Below are positions 10,813 through 21,930 of a stretch of DNA of 64,000 bases, piece after piece (positions within the stretch are counted from its first letter, which is position 1; the number at the start of each line of letters is the position of its first letter). The position numbers and the translations under genes were made by a program. Under the pieces are notes generated by a model. The model ran no database searches. It had not been told where the DNA came from and saw only the letters and a program-made list of their open reading frames with translations. This DNA comes from Begonia masoniana (Eukaryota; Streptophyta; Magnoliopsida; Cucurbitales; Begoniaceae), in the NCBI GenBank assembly GCA_022432975.1, contig CM039510.1:31465023-31529022 (forward strand), read 5' to 3'.

Positions 10813-10979
10813 TAATTGTAACGACCCGAGGAGGATCGTCACGTGTCATGACTTTCCTTTAAACTTATCCGTACTTTTATACCTCTGTAATCGTAGTATA
10901 CTTTTTTTTTTTTTTTCTCAGACTTATATCATATCTCATCTTAACTTAAATTCGCTGAATAACCGCGTTTAGCTTTCAC

Positions 10980-11690
10980 TCCTGCCGATCGCTAAACGAC
11001 AAACATCTAGTTGTTCTACCGGTCAGCACGTGCATCTCACATGATTCATTAAACATCTATCGGCAGGCACACATATTTGCATCTGCCGACAGTCACGTGC
11101 AACTCGTGTGACCAATTAAAACACCGTTCAATTATACAACGGAAGCCACCTACATCTGCCGATGAGAGAACAATAGACGATGCTCTCATCTGCCGATGGC
11201 AAATACTCTATATCTGCCGATGACGTGGCATCACATCTTCCGGTAACTTAACTCACTACTCATACCGATCGCCAGATAACAGACATTGTCGTCATCTGCC
11301 GATGGCTTAAGACAACTACATCTTCCGACAGATTAACTCACCATCTGCCGATGATACGTCCCATGTCTGCCGATGAGAGAATCATAAGCGAGGCTCTCAT
11401 CTGCCGATGGCAAATACCCCTTATCTGCCGGTGACGTCAGCCGGAAGACAAATACTCTTCCTCTTCCGATGACGTTCTCCGGAAGTCAAACTTACCCGAC
11501 TCCCATCACAACTCTCCTGCCGATGACGTCAGCCGGAAGACAAATACTTTTCCTCTTCCGATGACGTCCTCCGGAAGTCAAACTTACCCGACTCCCATCA
11601 CAACCCTCCTGCCGATGACGTCAGCCGGAAGACAAATACTTTTCCTCTTCCGATGACGTCCTCCGGAAGACAGACTCATTTCCTCCATCA
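10980..11690. repeat. CTGCCGATG / TGACGTCA motif cluster and 92-bp minisatellite in the C LTR
   Basis: Many ATCTGCCGATG words, then about three tandem units at 92-bp spacing (TGACGTCAG at 11432, 11524 and 11616). Each 92-bp unit has a CCGATGACGTCAGCCGGAAG part and a CTTCCGATGACGTCCTCCGG part, so two ACGT-core bZIP-type sites per unit. The cluster also holds CCGATCGCTAAACGACAAA (about 10984), which recurs in the copia LTR at about 20685. Confidence 0.8.
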
Positions 11691-13195
11691 TCCCTCGGCA
11701 TCAGACATCCCCTTTTTTTTCTTTTAGACTTCTATCTAGATAAATGTAAACCTCATAACTTAAATCTTAATGGCCAAAACTCATCAGAATAAATCATGAA
11801 CTCATTCAAACTCACACAGCGGAAGACTTAATTAAAATAGTTCATTTGATAACTATAGCTATATCTTCGGACTCTGAAATTAAGACAGGCAGTTTCTAAA
11901 ATCCCAAATTGTTAAATAATCCGAACCTACTTGACTTGGCTTCTTAAAAACTTCATTAAAACTTATACGAGCTTTAACCAGATTTCCTCATTCGCCATCC
12001 AGCCACAGATTTCACACTGATCACCTCCAGCAACCGAGCTTAGACATTTTCATCAACTTTGAATTCCTCACCTGATATTTCTTCACCTACATCATAAGGT
12101 GTAACTGTAAGCCTAAGGCTTAGTAAGGAATGCAAACTATTATGAGTTCATGAATGCATAACTTGGAGAAAAACATGCTCATAAGTCTTTTCTTTTCATG
12201 TACTTATCTTAATCATCATTCATAATCGTATCTCGTATTCATTGTTCATAATCATCATTCGTAGACATGCTCATATTCATCATTCCTTTCATCATTCATA
12301 TTCTTCATTACATTATGTGGTTTAAGGGAGGATTTGTGCCGGTAAAGGGGGTTCGACAGTGAGTTTGATCATGGTCCCTACTGCGGGTCGTATTCATATG
12401 TCCTACTGCGGACTGTGACATACGCCGAACCACCCCCAACCCTCACTTAACCACGTTGCATAAGTTTTATCTTCTTACCTTATTCATGAGAAAACATATT
12501 TCAAAACATTTTCATATGCTTGAGAAGTAAAACATGATGCATAACATAAATGCACTTAATCATCGAACTAAGACAGGGGAGTACATGAGAATAACAGAAC
12601 CATATCCATCGACATTTCATCAAACATATAGCAGACAATGTTCACTAAATCTAACTTAATCCTTTGATGTAGGGCCCTATTGGCCGGAAACTTAATACAT
12701 TCACTTACCTGGATCCTTAGCAACTTGAATCACTTTCTCTTCAACTTCTTCACCTAAAACATTCCACATTATAGTAGTTAAAATCAAGTCCTAAAAGTTC
12801 TAATCGAAAGTCATCCTAGAATCTAGCAGCTAAGGTTCTCTGTGCAGTCTGAAATCCAAAACCGAAACAGCTAGATATAGCTATCGATTAAACGGGGTCG
12901 GTTATATAAAAGGTCCAGAATCGATTTAAAGGTGGCATTACCAAATGAAGATAAGGAACGATAACTAACTGACTTAGCCATTGAAGAACTCGAAAGTACA
13001 AGTTCAACTGAAAACAGAGTTCTAAATGACTACCCGGTATCTACATTGTCAAAATCTTACCTAGAATGCGGGTTACCGGAGTAGAGGCTGAAAAACCAGT
13101 TGCTGGGGAGGAAGAAAGTTCCAAAGAAGAAGGGAGTCGCCGAGAGGAAATGTCGGCTGCAGTGAGGTTTAAATGAGATTTAAGGTTTCCATTTT

Positions 13196-13204
13196 CTATT
13201 TATA
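13196..13204 (-). promoter_or_regulatory. TATA box of the C LTR (minus strand)
   Basis: Minus strand TATAAATAG followed by AAAATGG. The same CCATTTTCTATTTATA context occurs in both A LTRs (55888 and 62615), the expected promoter place about 170 bp from the LTR start. Confidence 0.6.
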
Positions 13205-13362
13205 CCTAATCCTTCAGTCTTTATTACAAAATTGCCACTCAACCTAGTTTTACTCAACTTGAAATGAATTTGCCTCAACATTAAATTTAATCATAAAGGT
13301 TAAATAAAGGGTAACAATGAGAATGGTCAGAAAATCACCTGGCCGAAATGTCGGGCGTTACA

Positions 13363-14646
13363 GTATAAGGGTGTGAGAGTGCCCAAGAGATCTGGCACCT
13401 ATTGGAAGTCACACACGAGGGCACAAATCAAGTGAAAGAGAGTAAATTAAATATGCTCATACACGAGTATGAACTATTCTCTATGCCTAAGGATGAGTCT
13501 GTTTCTTCCATGTTTACAAGATTTACTAACATTACTAATGGGTTGAAAGCTCTTGGTAAATCTTATTCTAGTGAAGAACAGGTCAGGAAGATCCTCAGAT
13601 GTCTTCCAAGAAGCTAGCAGCCAAAGGTGACTGCCATACAGGAAGCAAAGGATCTCAAGGCTCTGAAACTTGAGGAACTCATTGGATCTCTTATGACACA
13701 TGAGATCACAATGAGGTCAAACGAGAAGGAAGACCTCAAGGAGAAAGAGGCTACAAAAAGAAAAGACATTGCTATGAAAGCTTCTTCCAGTAAACAAGAT
13801 GTGTCTGAGGAAGAAAAAGAAGAAGAAGATGATGATGATATAGCCCTCATTACAAGGAGGTTCAGCAAATTCCTCCAAAGAAAAAGAATGCAAGAAAGGA
13901 GATTTCCAAAGGGTGAGAAATCTCACAAGGAGAAGGAAATCACTTGCTTTGGATGTGGAAAGCCTGGCCACATGAAGGCAGATTGTCCACAGACAAAGAA
14001 GTATCCCAAGAAGTTTAAGAAGAAGGCTATGAAGGCCACTTGGGATGATAGTGAAGGTGACACCTCCTCTTCAGAAGATGAGGAAGTTGTAAATCTGTGC
14101 TTCATGGCACACGAGGAAAAGGTTAGTACTTCTTCCTCAAGTATTTTAAGTGATAGCGATAGTGATAATGAAGAAGGTGAACTAATTGACGCCTTTAATG
14201 ACTTGGTTAAACAATTTGGCATGCTTAAGACTAAGTATAACATGTTGAAAAAGGAAAATACAGGGTTATTAGAAAAGCATGCTAAAGAAGTGGACTTGCA
14301 TGAAAAAGAAATTACTGAACTTAAGAAGAAAAATGAGTCTTTGAATAAACTTGTTATTTGGTTCTCAAATGGTAGCAAAAACCTAACTCTGCTGATAGGA
14401 AATCATAGAGCTACTCATGATAAGGTAGGTATAGGTTATGATAAGTTCAATAAAGGGAAAGTTTTCAAGAATTTCTTTGTTAAACCATCCACTTGTCATG
14501 CATGTAACGAAGTAGGACATAAATCCTTTGAGTGTCCCTTAAAATCAAACAATATAAAATCTGGCAGTAAACTGCAATGGGTTCCTAAGGGGACTAGGCC
14601 TAACACTAGGACCCAAAAGATTTGGGTACCTAAGAAGACAACTTGA
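13363..14646 (+). pseudogene. gag: SIRE-like gag, 5'-truncated, one internal stop
   Basis: Capsid/nucleocapsid precursor. It begins mid-domain; recognisable parts are THEGTNQVKESKLNMLIHEY (about 13408) and FSMPKDESVSSMFTRF, typical of copia gag (UBN2-like). An in-frame TAG at 13615 replaces Trp of the usual LPRSWQPKVTAI. Two CCHC knuckles follow, CFGCGKPGHMKADC (about 13945) and CHACNEVGHKSFEC (about 14494), separated by an acidic, Lys-rich coiled-coil-prone stretch. The frame ends in TGA at 14644, just before the protease, which lies in another frame. The end WVPKKTT is usual for this family. Confidence 0.88.
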
Positions 14647-14657
14647 ACTCTGTTTTG

Positions 14658-17600
14658 CAGGTTTACTGTTCTCCTGGAAAAAATCAATGGTATCTGGACA
14701 GTGGATGTTCGAGGCATATGACAGGAGACTCAAAAAAGTTTGCAGTTGTCAACAAGAAGAAAAGGAAGTGTTAATTTTGGTGGAAACCAAAAAGGGAAAA
14801 TTGTTGGCATTGGCAACATAGGTAACAACATTAATCCTATTATTGAGAATGTTTTATTAGTAGATGGATTAAAGCATAATTTACTTAGTATTAGCCAGTT
14901 ATGTGATAAAGGATATAAAGTGATTTTTAAGTCGAATTCTTGCATAATTAAAGATGCTTCAAATGGCAAAATTCTGTTTTCGGGCTATAGGAAAGATAAT
15001 ATTTACATTATTGACTTAGATGATATTGCTGTGTCTGATGAAAAATGCTTTGCTGTTAATTCTTCCCATGATTCTTGGATTTGGCATAGGAGATTAGGAC
15101 ATGTAGGGATGGATACTTTAGCTAAGATTACTAAGGAGAATTTAGTTAGAGGAATCCCTAAGATATCCTTTGAGAAGGATAAGGTCTGTGAAGCTTGCCA
15201 AATGAGTAAGCAGATCAAAAGTTCCTTTGCATCGAAGAATGCAATTTCAACTTCTAAGCCTCTCCAACTCCTTCATATAGACCTTTTCGGTCCTTCCAAT
15301 ATAGCCAGCCTAGGTGGCAAATTCTATGCCTTTGTTATTGTAGATGACTTCTCTAGATTCACCTGGGTACATTTTCTGAAGTCTAAGGATGAGACTTTTG
15401 ATACCTTTTCTAGCTTTAGGAAAAGAGTTCAAAATGAAAAAGGAGCTCACCATTATTGCTATTCGTAGTGATCATGGTGGAGAATTTGAAAATGAAAAAT
15501 TCGAATTCTTGTGTCTCAAACATGGAATTGAGCACAACTTCTCCTCTGCTAGAACCCCTCAGCAAAATGGTGTTGTTGAGAGGAAAAATAGGTCTCTCCA
15601 AGAGCTAGCTCGGACTATGCTTAATGAGAATTCCCTTCCAAAATATTTCTAGGCAGAAACTGTGTCAACAGCTTGTTATGTACTTAATCGGGTCTCCATA
15701 AGACCTATTGTCGAGAAAACTCCCTATGAGCTTTGGAATGGTAAAATCCCTTCTGTCAAGTATTTTAGAGCTTTTGGAAGCAAATGCTTCATTCTAAACA
15801 CTAAGGATAACTTAGGAAAATTCGATTCCAAATCAGATCTTGGAATTTTTCTGGGTTATTCCCTATCCAGTAAAGCATATAGAGTATTCAATAGGAGAAC
15901 TCTAGTTGTAGAGGAATCAGTTCATATTAACTTTGATGAGTCTCCTCAACCCACAATCAATGTGGATGAGGATGATATTTTGGATAAACAACTGGATTCT
16001 CTTTCCTTAGAAAAGCCTAGTGATTCTCCTCAAATAGAAAAATCAATAGAACCTTCTTCTACATCTCTAGATATTGCTCCTGTCAAGGATGAAAATCCTG
16101 CTCTTCCTAAAGATTGGAAATATGTCAAAAATCATCCAATAGATGAAGTTTTAGGTGATCCTTCTTTAGGAGTTAAGACTAGAGCTTCTCTTAGAAATCT
16201 TTGTGCCAATGTGGCATTCATTTCACAAGTAGAGCCTAAGAAATTTGAAGAAGCCGAGTGTAATGAAAATTAGATTTTGGCCATGCAAGAAGAGTTAAAT
16301 CAATTTGAAAGGAGCAAGGTATGGGAACTCGTTCTACGGCCTAAGGATCATCCCATTATTAGAACTAAATGGGTTTACAAGAACAAATTAGATGAAAAAT
16401 GGGATTGTTGTTAGAAATAAGGCTAGACTGGTTGCTAAGGGTTAAAATCAAGAAGAAGGAATAGATTTTGAGAAAACCTTTGCACCTATTGCTAGATTAG
16501 AGTCAATTAGGATGCTCTTAGCTTATGCTTGCTACAAAAACTTCACACTCTTCCAAATGGATGTGAAAAGTGCTTTCTTAAATGGGTATATTCAGGAAGA
16601 AGTTTATGTAGAGCAGCCCTTAGGATTTGAAGATTTTGCAAAACCTGATTATATGTATAGACTTAAGAAGGCTCTTTTTGGACTTAAGCAGGCTCCTAGA
16701 GCTTGGTATGATAGGTTAAGGAACTTCCTTGAGGAAAGGAATTTCAAAAAGGGTAACACCAACTCAACTCTATTTACCATGCAAAAGGATAAGGATATTC
16801 TGTTAGTACAAATTTATGTTGATGACATTATTTTTGGTTCTACTAATGTCAATATGTGTAATGAGTTTTCCTCCCTCATGCAAAGCGAATTTGAGATGAG
16901 TATGATGGGGGAGTTAAAATTCTTCTTAGGATTCCAGATTAGTCAATCTCCTGATGGAATTTTCTTCTGTCAAGAAAAGTACATTAAGGAACTCCTTAAG
17001 AAATTTGGTTTAGAATCTGTCAAATCATCTAGAACTCCCATGAGTACCTTTACTAAATTGGACAAGGATGAAAATGGTATAAGTGTGGATATCAAGACAT
17101 ATCGTGGTATGATTGGTTCACTGTTATATCTGACTGCAAGTAGGTTAGATATACTCTTTAGTGTGTGCCTATGTGCTAGATTCCAGGCTGCTCCTAAGGA
17201 ATCTCACTTATCGGCTGTCAAAAGAATTTTTAAATATTTAAGTGGGACTCATGATTTAGGATTATGGTATCCAAAGGGCACCTCCTTTGATCTGATAGGA
17301 TATTCAGATTCGGGTTATGCAGGAAGTTTAGTTCATAGGAAAAGCACCAGTGGAACATGTCAATTCCTTGGTGAATCTTTAGTTTCCTGGCATTCTAAGA
17401 AACAGAATTCTGTTGCATTGTCAACTGCTGAGAGTGAATATTGCTGCAGGCAGTTGCTGTGCACAAATGCTTTGGATGAAGCAAACTCTAGAAGACTATA
17501 ATCTGTTTTATGATAGAATTCCTATTCGGTGTGATAACACCAGTGCTATCAATATTTCCAAAAATCCTATTCAGCATTCTAGAACCAATCATATTGATGT

Positions 17601-17763
17601 TAGATATCACTTCATTCGAGATCATGTTCTGAGAGGTGATATATCCTTAGAATTTGTTAATTCTGTAGATCAACTAGCCGACATCTTTACCAAGCCCTTG
17701 GATGAAAAGACATTCAATAATATTAGAATAAGGCTAGGTCTCATTTGGGTTGAGAAAAACTAA
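14658..17763 (+). pseudogene. pol: SIRE-like pol (protease, integrase, RT, RNase H), several frameshifts
   Basis: Protease motif WYLDSGCSRHMTG at about 14700. Frameshift near 14765. Integrase zinc region HRRLGH...CEACQMSKQ (about 15085-15210), core HIDLFGPS (about 15273), SDHGGEF (about 15467) and NGVVERKNRS (about 15570). A second frameshift lies near 15445 and a TAG at 15652 replaces Trp (FWAET expected). A further frameshift near 16390 has an extra A in an A-run, with a stop at 16443. RT shows [11 protein letters not shown] (16557) and YVDDIIFG (16815). RNase H shows YSDSGYAGS and STAESEY, with a last frameshift near 17440. The frame ends IFTKPLDEKTF...WVEKN at 17763. Domain order and motifs are diagnostic of Ty1/copia. 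The protein cannot be made from this copy. Confidence 0.92.
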
Positions 17764-18106
17764 GTTTATTCCTCTGTTGGAAATTCCTAAGTGTTAGAGC
17801 ATTTCCTTCTGTGATGGCATCGGTAGATGCTGAGTTTTCAATAGGCATCGGAAGATGCATGTCTATCGGAAGGCATCGGTATATGCTGTGTTTTTCTATA
17901 GGCATCGGAAGATGCATTTGCATTTCTTAAATCTACCGACACGTGTGACCCATCGGGTTAATCTGTCTTACACGTGTGACTCCATCTCGTCGGGCGATGC
18001 CTCTTTTTCATTTAAACTCTGCTTCTTCTCAAAGACGCTTCACATTTCGCACTCTTTCAGAAAAACCCCTTCCCTCCAATCGTCTCTCTCAAGTCCTATT
18101 CTTCCC
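17764..18106 (+). other. Pol-env spacer with CATCGGAAGATGC words and G-boxes
   Basis: No gene. The stretch 17811-17930 repeats (A)GGCATCGGAAGATGCAT-type words, the reverse complement of the CATCTTCCGATG words of the C LTR. Two CACGTGTGAC boxes (about 17940 and 17970) follow. The spacing suggests a regulatory or splice-leader region ahead of the envelope-like ORF. Confidence 0.6.
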
Positions 18107-20140
18107 ATGGATTATCAGGGTTCATCCTCCCGCGCCGTTTCCAAACCGGTCCAGAAGAAGGCCAAAACTTCAGCACGTCCTCCACGAGTGATCCCTCGTG
18201 CAAAGGCATGGCCATCTCTCTTCTTTTTCTCTGAAGCTGCTGAGTTGAGATACCATGACGACTTTCAGTTCAAGTCTTTAATTTCCAGTCGAGGTATCTA
18301 CTTTGATGACTTAGCTGGCATGAATATTGTCGAACCCTTGAAAAATTTCGGGTTGTTAGGTCTTTTTGATGTAGATTCATTCTATTACCCGGAAGCCATT
18401 AAAATGTTCTATGCCAATCTGAGTTTTACCTCTAATTTCTCTTCTATCAAAAGCTATGTGTATAACAAGCACATAGAAATTACTCCTCAATTCATTAATG
18501 GAATTTTGGAGTGCCCTCATCTAGATAGCCTCCCCTACAAATATGTATCCGGCACTGAGCTTCCGTTTTTTGGTACCCATGATGGTCTCGATTTTCTCAA
18601 GACCATTACCTTGAACGCAAACCATATCCCTGATCATTTAAAGGGCAAACACCTGACCGCTAGGGCTTGACTATTTCATCAGATGATAGGGTACAATATT
18701 ATCCCTAAGGGTGGTCACCATGACGAAGTGAGTGCCATGGAACTTTTTGTTCTGTTTGCACTCTACTACAAAACACCTTTCAATATTGGATATGTTGTTG
18801 TTCGAAGGATGATTCTGGCAGTGTCATCCAAGGCTACCTCTTTACCTTACAACCTGCTGTTAATGAAGATTCTAGCTAAGCTTGAGGTTGTATTTCCTGA
18901 GGATGAATATCCTGTCACTCTTAAACCCTCCAGTTACTATTCCAAAACCGCTCTGAGCAAAATGAGAATTAAGAGAACTAGAGCAGGGGAGCTTGTGCTG
19001 AATGTCCCTAAGAGATTTACTGCTAAGGCATCAGTTGCCAAAAAGGAAAAGAGAAAACTTGACCTGCTAGAGGAGTCCACTGCCGAAGGAGGGGATGACT
19101 CTGAGATTCCTGCATTTGTTAATTCCCCCTCTCAATCTCAGGCTTCAAGCTTTGAACCTCCTCCTTTAGTGCGAAGGTGTCGTGTCCCTTCCTCAAGGAT
19201 CCTTCCTTCAGATGAAATCTCTACTCCCTCCTCTGTGCCTCTACCCCTTCCAGCGAATCCTCCATCTCCTCCACCTGCCCTTCGTTTACCAGCTCTGCCT
19301 CCTATACCTCCTCCATCTCCAGTCCAACAGGATACAGCTCCTCCATCACCAGTCCAACCACCTCCTACAGTCCCCTTACATCCTCCAACTCCAATTGCTC
19401 CTTCAAGTCCATTTATTCCCCAAGTCCAACCTTCCTTACCACTTTTGCAAATTGCTCCTGCCAAAGGATCTCCCATCCTTTATCAGAGGAGATTTTCTCT
19501 CAGCGAGGCACAGTATACTGAGTTGAAGTCAAGCATTGACAATCTCGGTACAGCCATTGATACAAAGATCACTTAACTCAAAAAGGATTTGAGCGTTGAT
19601 GCTGTTGTGGCTCATGGTCAAATGGATCGTAAAATGGATCGAAATAATGAGATGTTCACTCGTTCCCTTCGGGCTCTCAAGTCAACAGTTGAGGCTCTTT
19701 GCCCTGCACCACATATTCCACTCTGCCCCTCTGAGCCTACTTTTGAAGACCTCCTCCTTCCTTTTTGTAGACCTGAGATAGTTGAAGATTTTCAAGTGAT
19801 GCCTTTGGATCTTCAGGAGACTGAACTGGCATTCTCTACCCCTGCTACTCCTTCTGTCCCTGTGCCATTTCTCGTGCCCTCATCCGAGCCCACCTGTCCA
19901 CATGATGCTTCTCTAGCTGCTTTATCTGTAGAGCCTCCTCCATGTATGGACATAGTGGTGTACACAGCACCTTCTCCATCTCCGGCTCCCTGTCAGGCCA
20001 TGGTGGTCTATCAACCTCCTGTCCCTCCCAATATTGCTTCCCTTCAAGCACTTGTGGAGGCTTACTTCTCCTCAGAACTTGAAGTGACTGATTGCATTAG
20101 CCAAGCTTTTTGGAATCATTTTATAGCTTTCTTTAAATAG
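18107..20140 (+). pseudogene. SIRE envelope-like ORF, two premature stops
   Basis: Third ORF typical of SIRE/Maximus elements; its true role is unproven. The start is the ATG at 18107 (MDYQGSSSRAVSKPVQKKAK). The N-terminal half has the conserved plant-transposon-type block YFDDLAGMNIVEPLKNFGLL...MFYANLSF...FINGILECP. A TGA at 18668 and a TAA at 19574 interrupt one frame; both are compatible with C-to-T change (CGA, CAA). After 18683 come GYNIIPKGGHHDEVSAMELF and then a Pro-rich part (about 19250-19480). The last part (19580-20140) is a likely coiled coil followed by more Pro-rich sequence. No clear signal peptide or transmembrane segment is visible, so an envelope function is doubtful. It lies in a different frame from pol, with 343 bp between, unlike the stop-codon read-through arrangement known for SIRE1. 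Confidence 0.8.
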
Positions 20141-20458
20141 CTGACTTTGTATGACTTCACTTTTATTGATCTTCTCATGATATTTATCTGATGTTTATTT
20201 CTGAATCGTTTATGCTGTTGAATCGTTTGTCTCTCTGATTATTAATTTTTTGTTTTTGATAATGTCAATGGGGGAGAACATATTTGATTAATTGATGTTG
20301 CTTGAGAAATTACTCAGATATGCTATGTATAGTGTATGCATGATCTTTGAAAAACTGTAATGTTATTGGAATATATGCATATGTTGTGGGGGAGCTAGGA
20401 TTATGGGGGAGAGTGACTTAATCAAATTAAATTTTGTCATCATGAAAAATGGGGAGAT
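20141..20458 (+). other. SIRE 3' untranslated part with G-rich tracts and polypurine tract
   Basis: No gene. Several GGGGGAG runs (about 20269, 20388, 20404) and the final AAAAATGGGGAGAT directly before the LTR start TGTTGAC form the polypurine tract region typical of SIRE-type elements. Confidence 0.8.
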
Positions 20459-20639
20459 TGTTGACTTAAATGGTTTTTAAGTCTAAATATGTTTTTGATG
20501 ATATGTTTGAATGGTTAATATTGTAATTTGATTATGTTAAGTGAATGAGAATAACGACTATGCATTAGTAATTTAATCTGTTGGAAATGCCCTTGGAAAG
20601 GGTATTTTAGTTGTTTAACAATCGTGATTAAGTGTACAG

Positions 20640-21250
20640 GGCTGAAAACTCATCTGCCGATGAGTTGTTAAAAATAGACATATACCGATCGCTAAACGAC
20701 AAAGCAAAGAAGGCTTCTGCCGATGGCCTTCATCTACCGATCGATAAAACGACAAAAGAAGAAGTCGTTCAAAGCCTACTTCAACCGATCGCTAGACGAC
20801 ATATACCGATGGAGTTTAATGGTGCTACTGCCGATGGCTTTGTCAAGATACTCATACCGATGGGGTTTGAAGTTGCACATGCCGATGGCGGTTCAGCGCA
20901 TATATTTTTACTTCTGCCGATGGCGGTTCAGCGCTAATGCTTGTACCGATGGATTCTCAACGTGCATCTGCCGATGGAGTTCAAGACTTGCATCTGCCGA
21001 TGGAGTTCAAGGCTTGCATCTTCCAATGGCGTTTGAAGATACATCTGCCGATAGCTTTAAAGATACATCTGCCGATGGCACTGTTAAGCTTGCACCTGCC
21101 GATGAAGTTCAAGATACACCTGCCGATGGTTTTTCAAGCTTCACCTGCCAATGGGGTTGAAGATACATCTGCCGATAACTTTTAAATTGCATATACCGAT
21201 GGACTCTTAGAGAACCACATACCGATGACGTGGCGATTCAATTAAAGCTG
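20640..21250. repeat. Irregular ~30-bp repeats with CTGCCGATGG in the copia LTR
   Basis: More than fifteen copies of (C/T)(A/T)(T/C)CTGCCGATGG or ATACCGATGG at about 27-35 bp spacing, often with AGTTCAAG or GAAGATA between them. It includes CCGATCGCTAAACGACAAA (about 20685) and CCGATGACGTGGC (about 21223), both also found in the C LTR, which belongs to an unrelated superfamily. Confidence 0.8.
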
Positions 21251-21459
21251 GTTCCACCGATGATCTTCTGCCAGAATTTAAAATAGCCGCGAAGCTACAG
21301 TGACGTCGTTTTCAGCATTAACTCCAGAACGTTAATAGCGACGACGACTTGCAACTACAGACGGCAACGACTACCTGATCTTGTACGGATGCTTCCCAAC
21401 GGTAACATTTTCCATTTGAATAAATAAGCATTCAATTCTGAGCTGAAAATAAGACAGAG

Positions 21460-21467
21460 TATTTAAG
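21460..21467 (+). promoter_or_regulatory. TATA box of the SIRE-like LTR
   Basis: TATTTAAG in the 3' LTR about 1 kb from its start, followed by sequence compatible with a transcription start. Position-based inference. Confidence 0.45.
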
Positions 21468-21930
21468 CCGAAGTTAGAGCACGAAGATCCAACTTTTGTG
21501 AATTGAATTCCTGAGCCCTAACCTGCGAAATTTTATCATACTCTGTATTATTTTTCTACACCTCTCGATTTTAACTTGAGATTCAATCCTTGTGAGAGTG
21601 TAGTCTGAGCTTACCATTTACAAACTCAACATTGTGTATAAGGCAGTGGATTGACGCCCGTGAAGTTCAATCCTGAATTGTAAAGGCAGTTGATCGGAGC
21701 CCGGAATTCCGATCTGTTTTTCTCACTGAGGAGAAGGTTAAGGATCTTCAAGGGGTGAACCTTGAAGCGTGGATGTAGGCAAGGTTTGGCCGAACCACGT
21801 AAAAATCTTGTGTTGATTTTTTTTCTCTCTCTCTCTTTTATTGTTACTGATTGATTGCTTGTGTTTAGTAATTAAGAAAATTTTAAAAAGGTCTAATTCA
21901 CCCCCCCTCTTAGACAATCTCGATCCTACA

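Larger units (their letters stand above)
10430..13362 (-). mobile_element. Element C: truncated Tekay/Del-like Ty3/gypsy element
   Basis: Read on the minus strand: complete 5' LTR (13362-10817), primer-binding site, short leader and the start of gag. The rest is lost at about 10430, near the gap. The right LTR edge (CGTTACA at 13362) abuts copia gag sequence, so C was inserted inside the SIRE-like element. The bases after the junction are GTATA; the other target duplication is missing together with C's 3' end. The gag is closely related to those of A and B. Confidence 0.85.
10817..13362 (-). repeat. Element C 5' LTR (2546 bp)
   Basis: Plus-strand edges TGTAACGACCC and GGGCGTTACA. The layout resembles the A/B LTRs: a repeat-rich part with CCGATG words (10980-11690), then GTAAGCCTAAGGCTTAGTAAGG (about 12109), then a conserved block around 12320-12440 ending in CCCCCAACCCTCACTTAA, and a minus-strand TATA box at 13196. 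It has no close relative in the window at full length. Confidence 0.9.
13363..21930 (+). mobile_element. SIRE/Maximus-like Ty1/copia element, 5' end missing
   Basis: Order gag, protease, integrase, RT, RNase H (copia order), then an envelope-like ORF and a 1472-bp 3' LTR. The 5' LTR and the start of gag are missing because element C interrupts gag at 13362/13363 and the left half was lost or lies across the gap. The 3' LTR ends inside a 5S-derived satellite unit, so the element landed in that array. All reading frames are damaged. Confidence 0.9.
20459..21930 (+). repeat. SIRE-like 3' LTR (1472 bp)
   Basis: Edges TGTTGACTTAA and CGATCCTACA. The C-rich run TTCACCCCCCC near 21900 precedes the edge as usual in this lineage. 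TATTTAAGCC at 21460 is a likely TATA box. The first half is filled with CTGCCGATGG words (separate entry). The right neighbour is 5S-derived satellite. Confidence 0.88.

Noticed and set aside
13363..13370. Copia element start at 13363
   Set aside because: The sequence begins in mid-gag directly at the LTR edge of element C; it is an insertion junction, not an element end.
18107..20140. Host transposase or nuclear gene
   Set aside because: Position between pol and the 3' LTR of a SIRE-like element and the family-typical block identify it as the element's third ORF.
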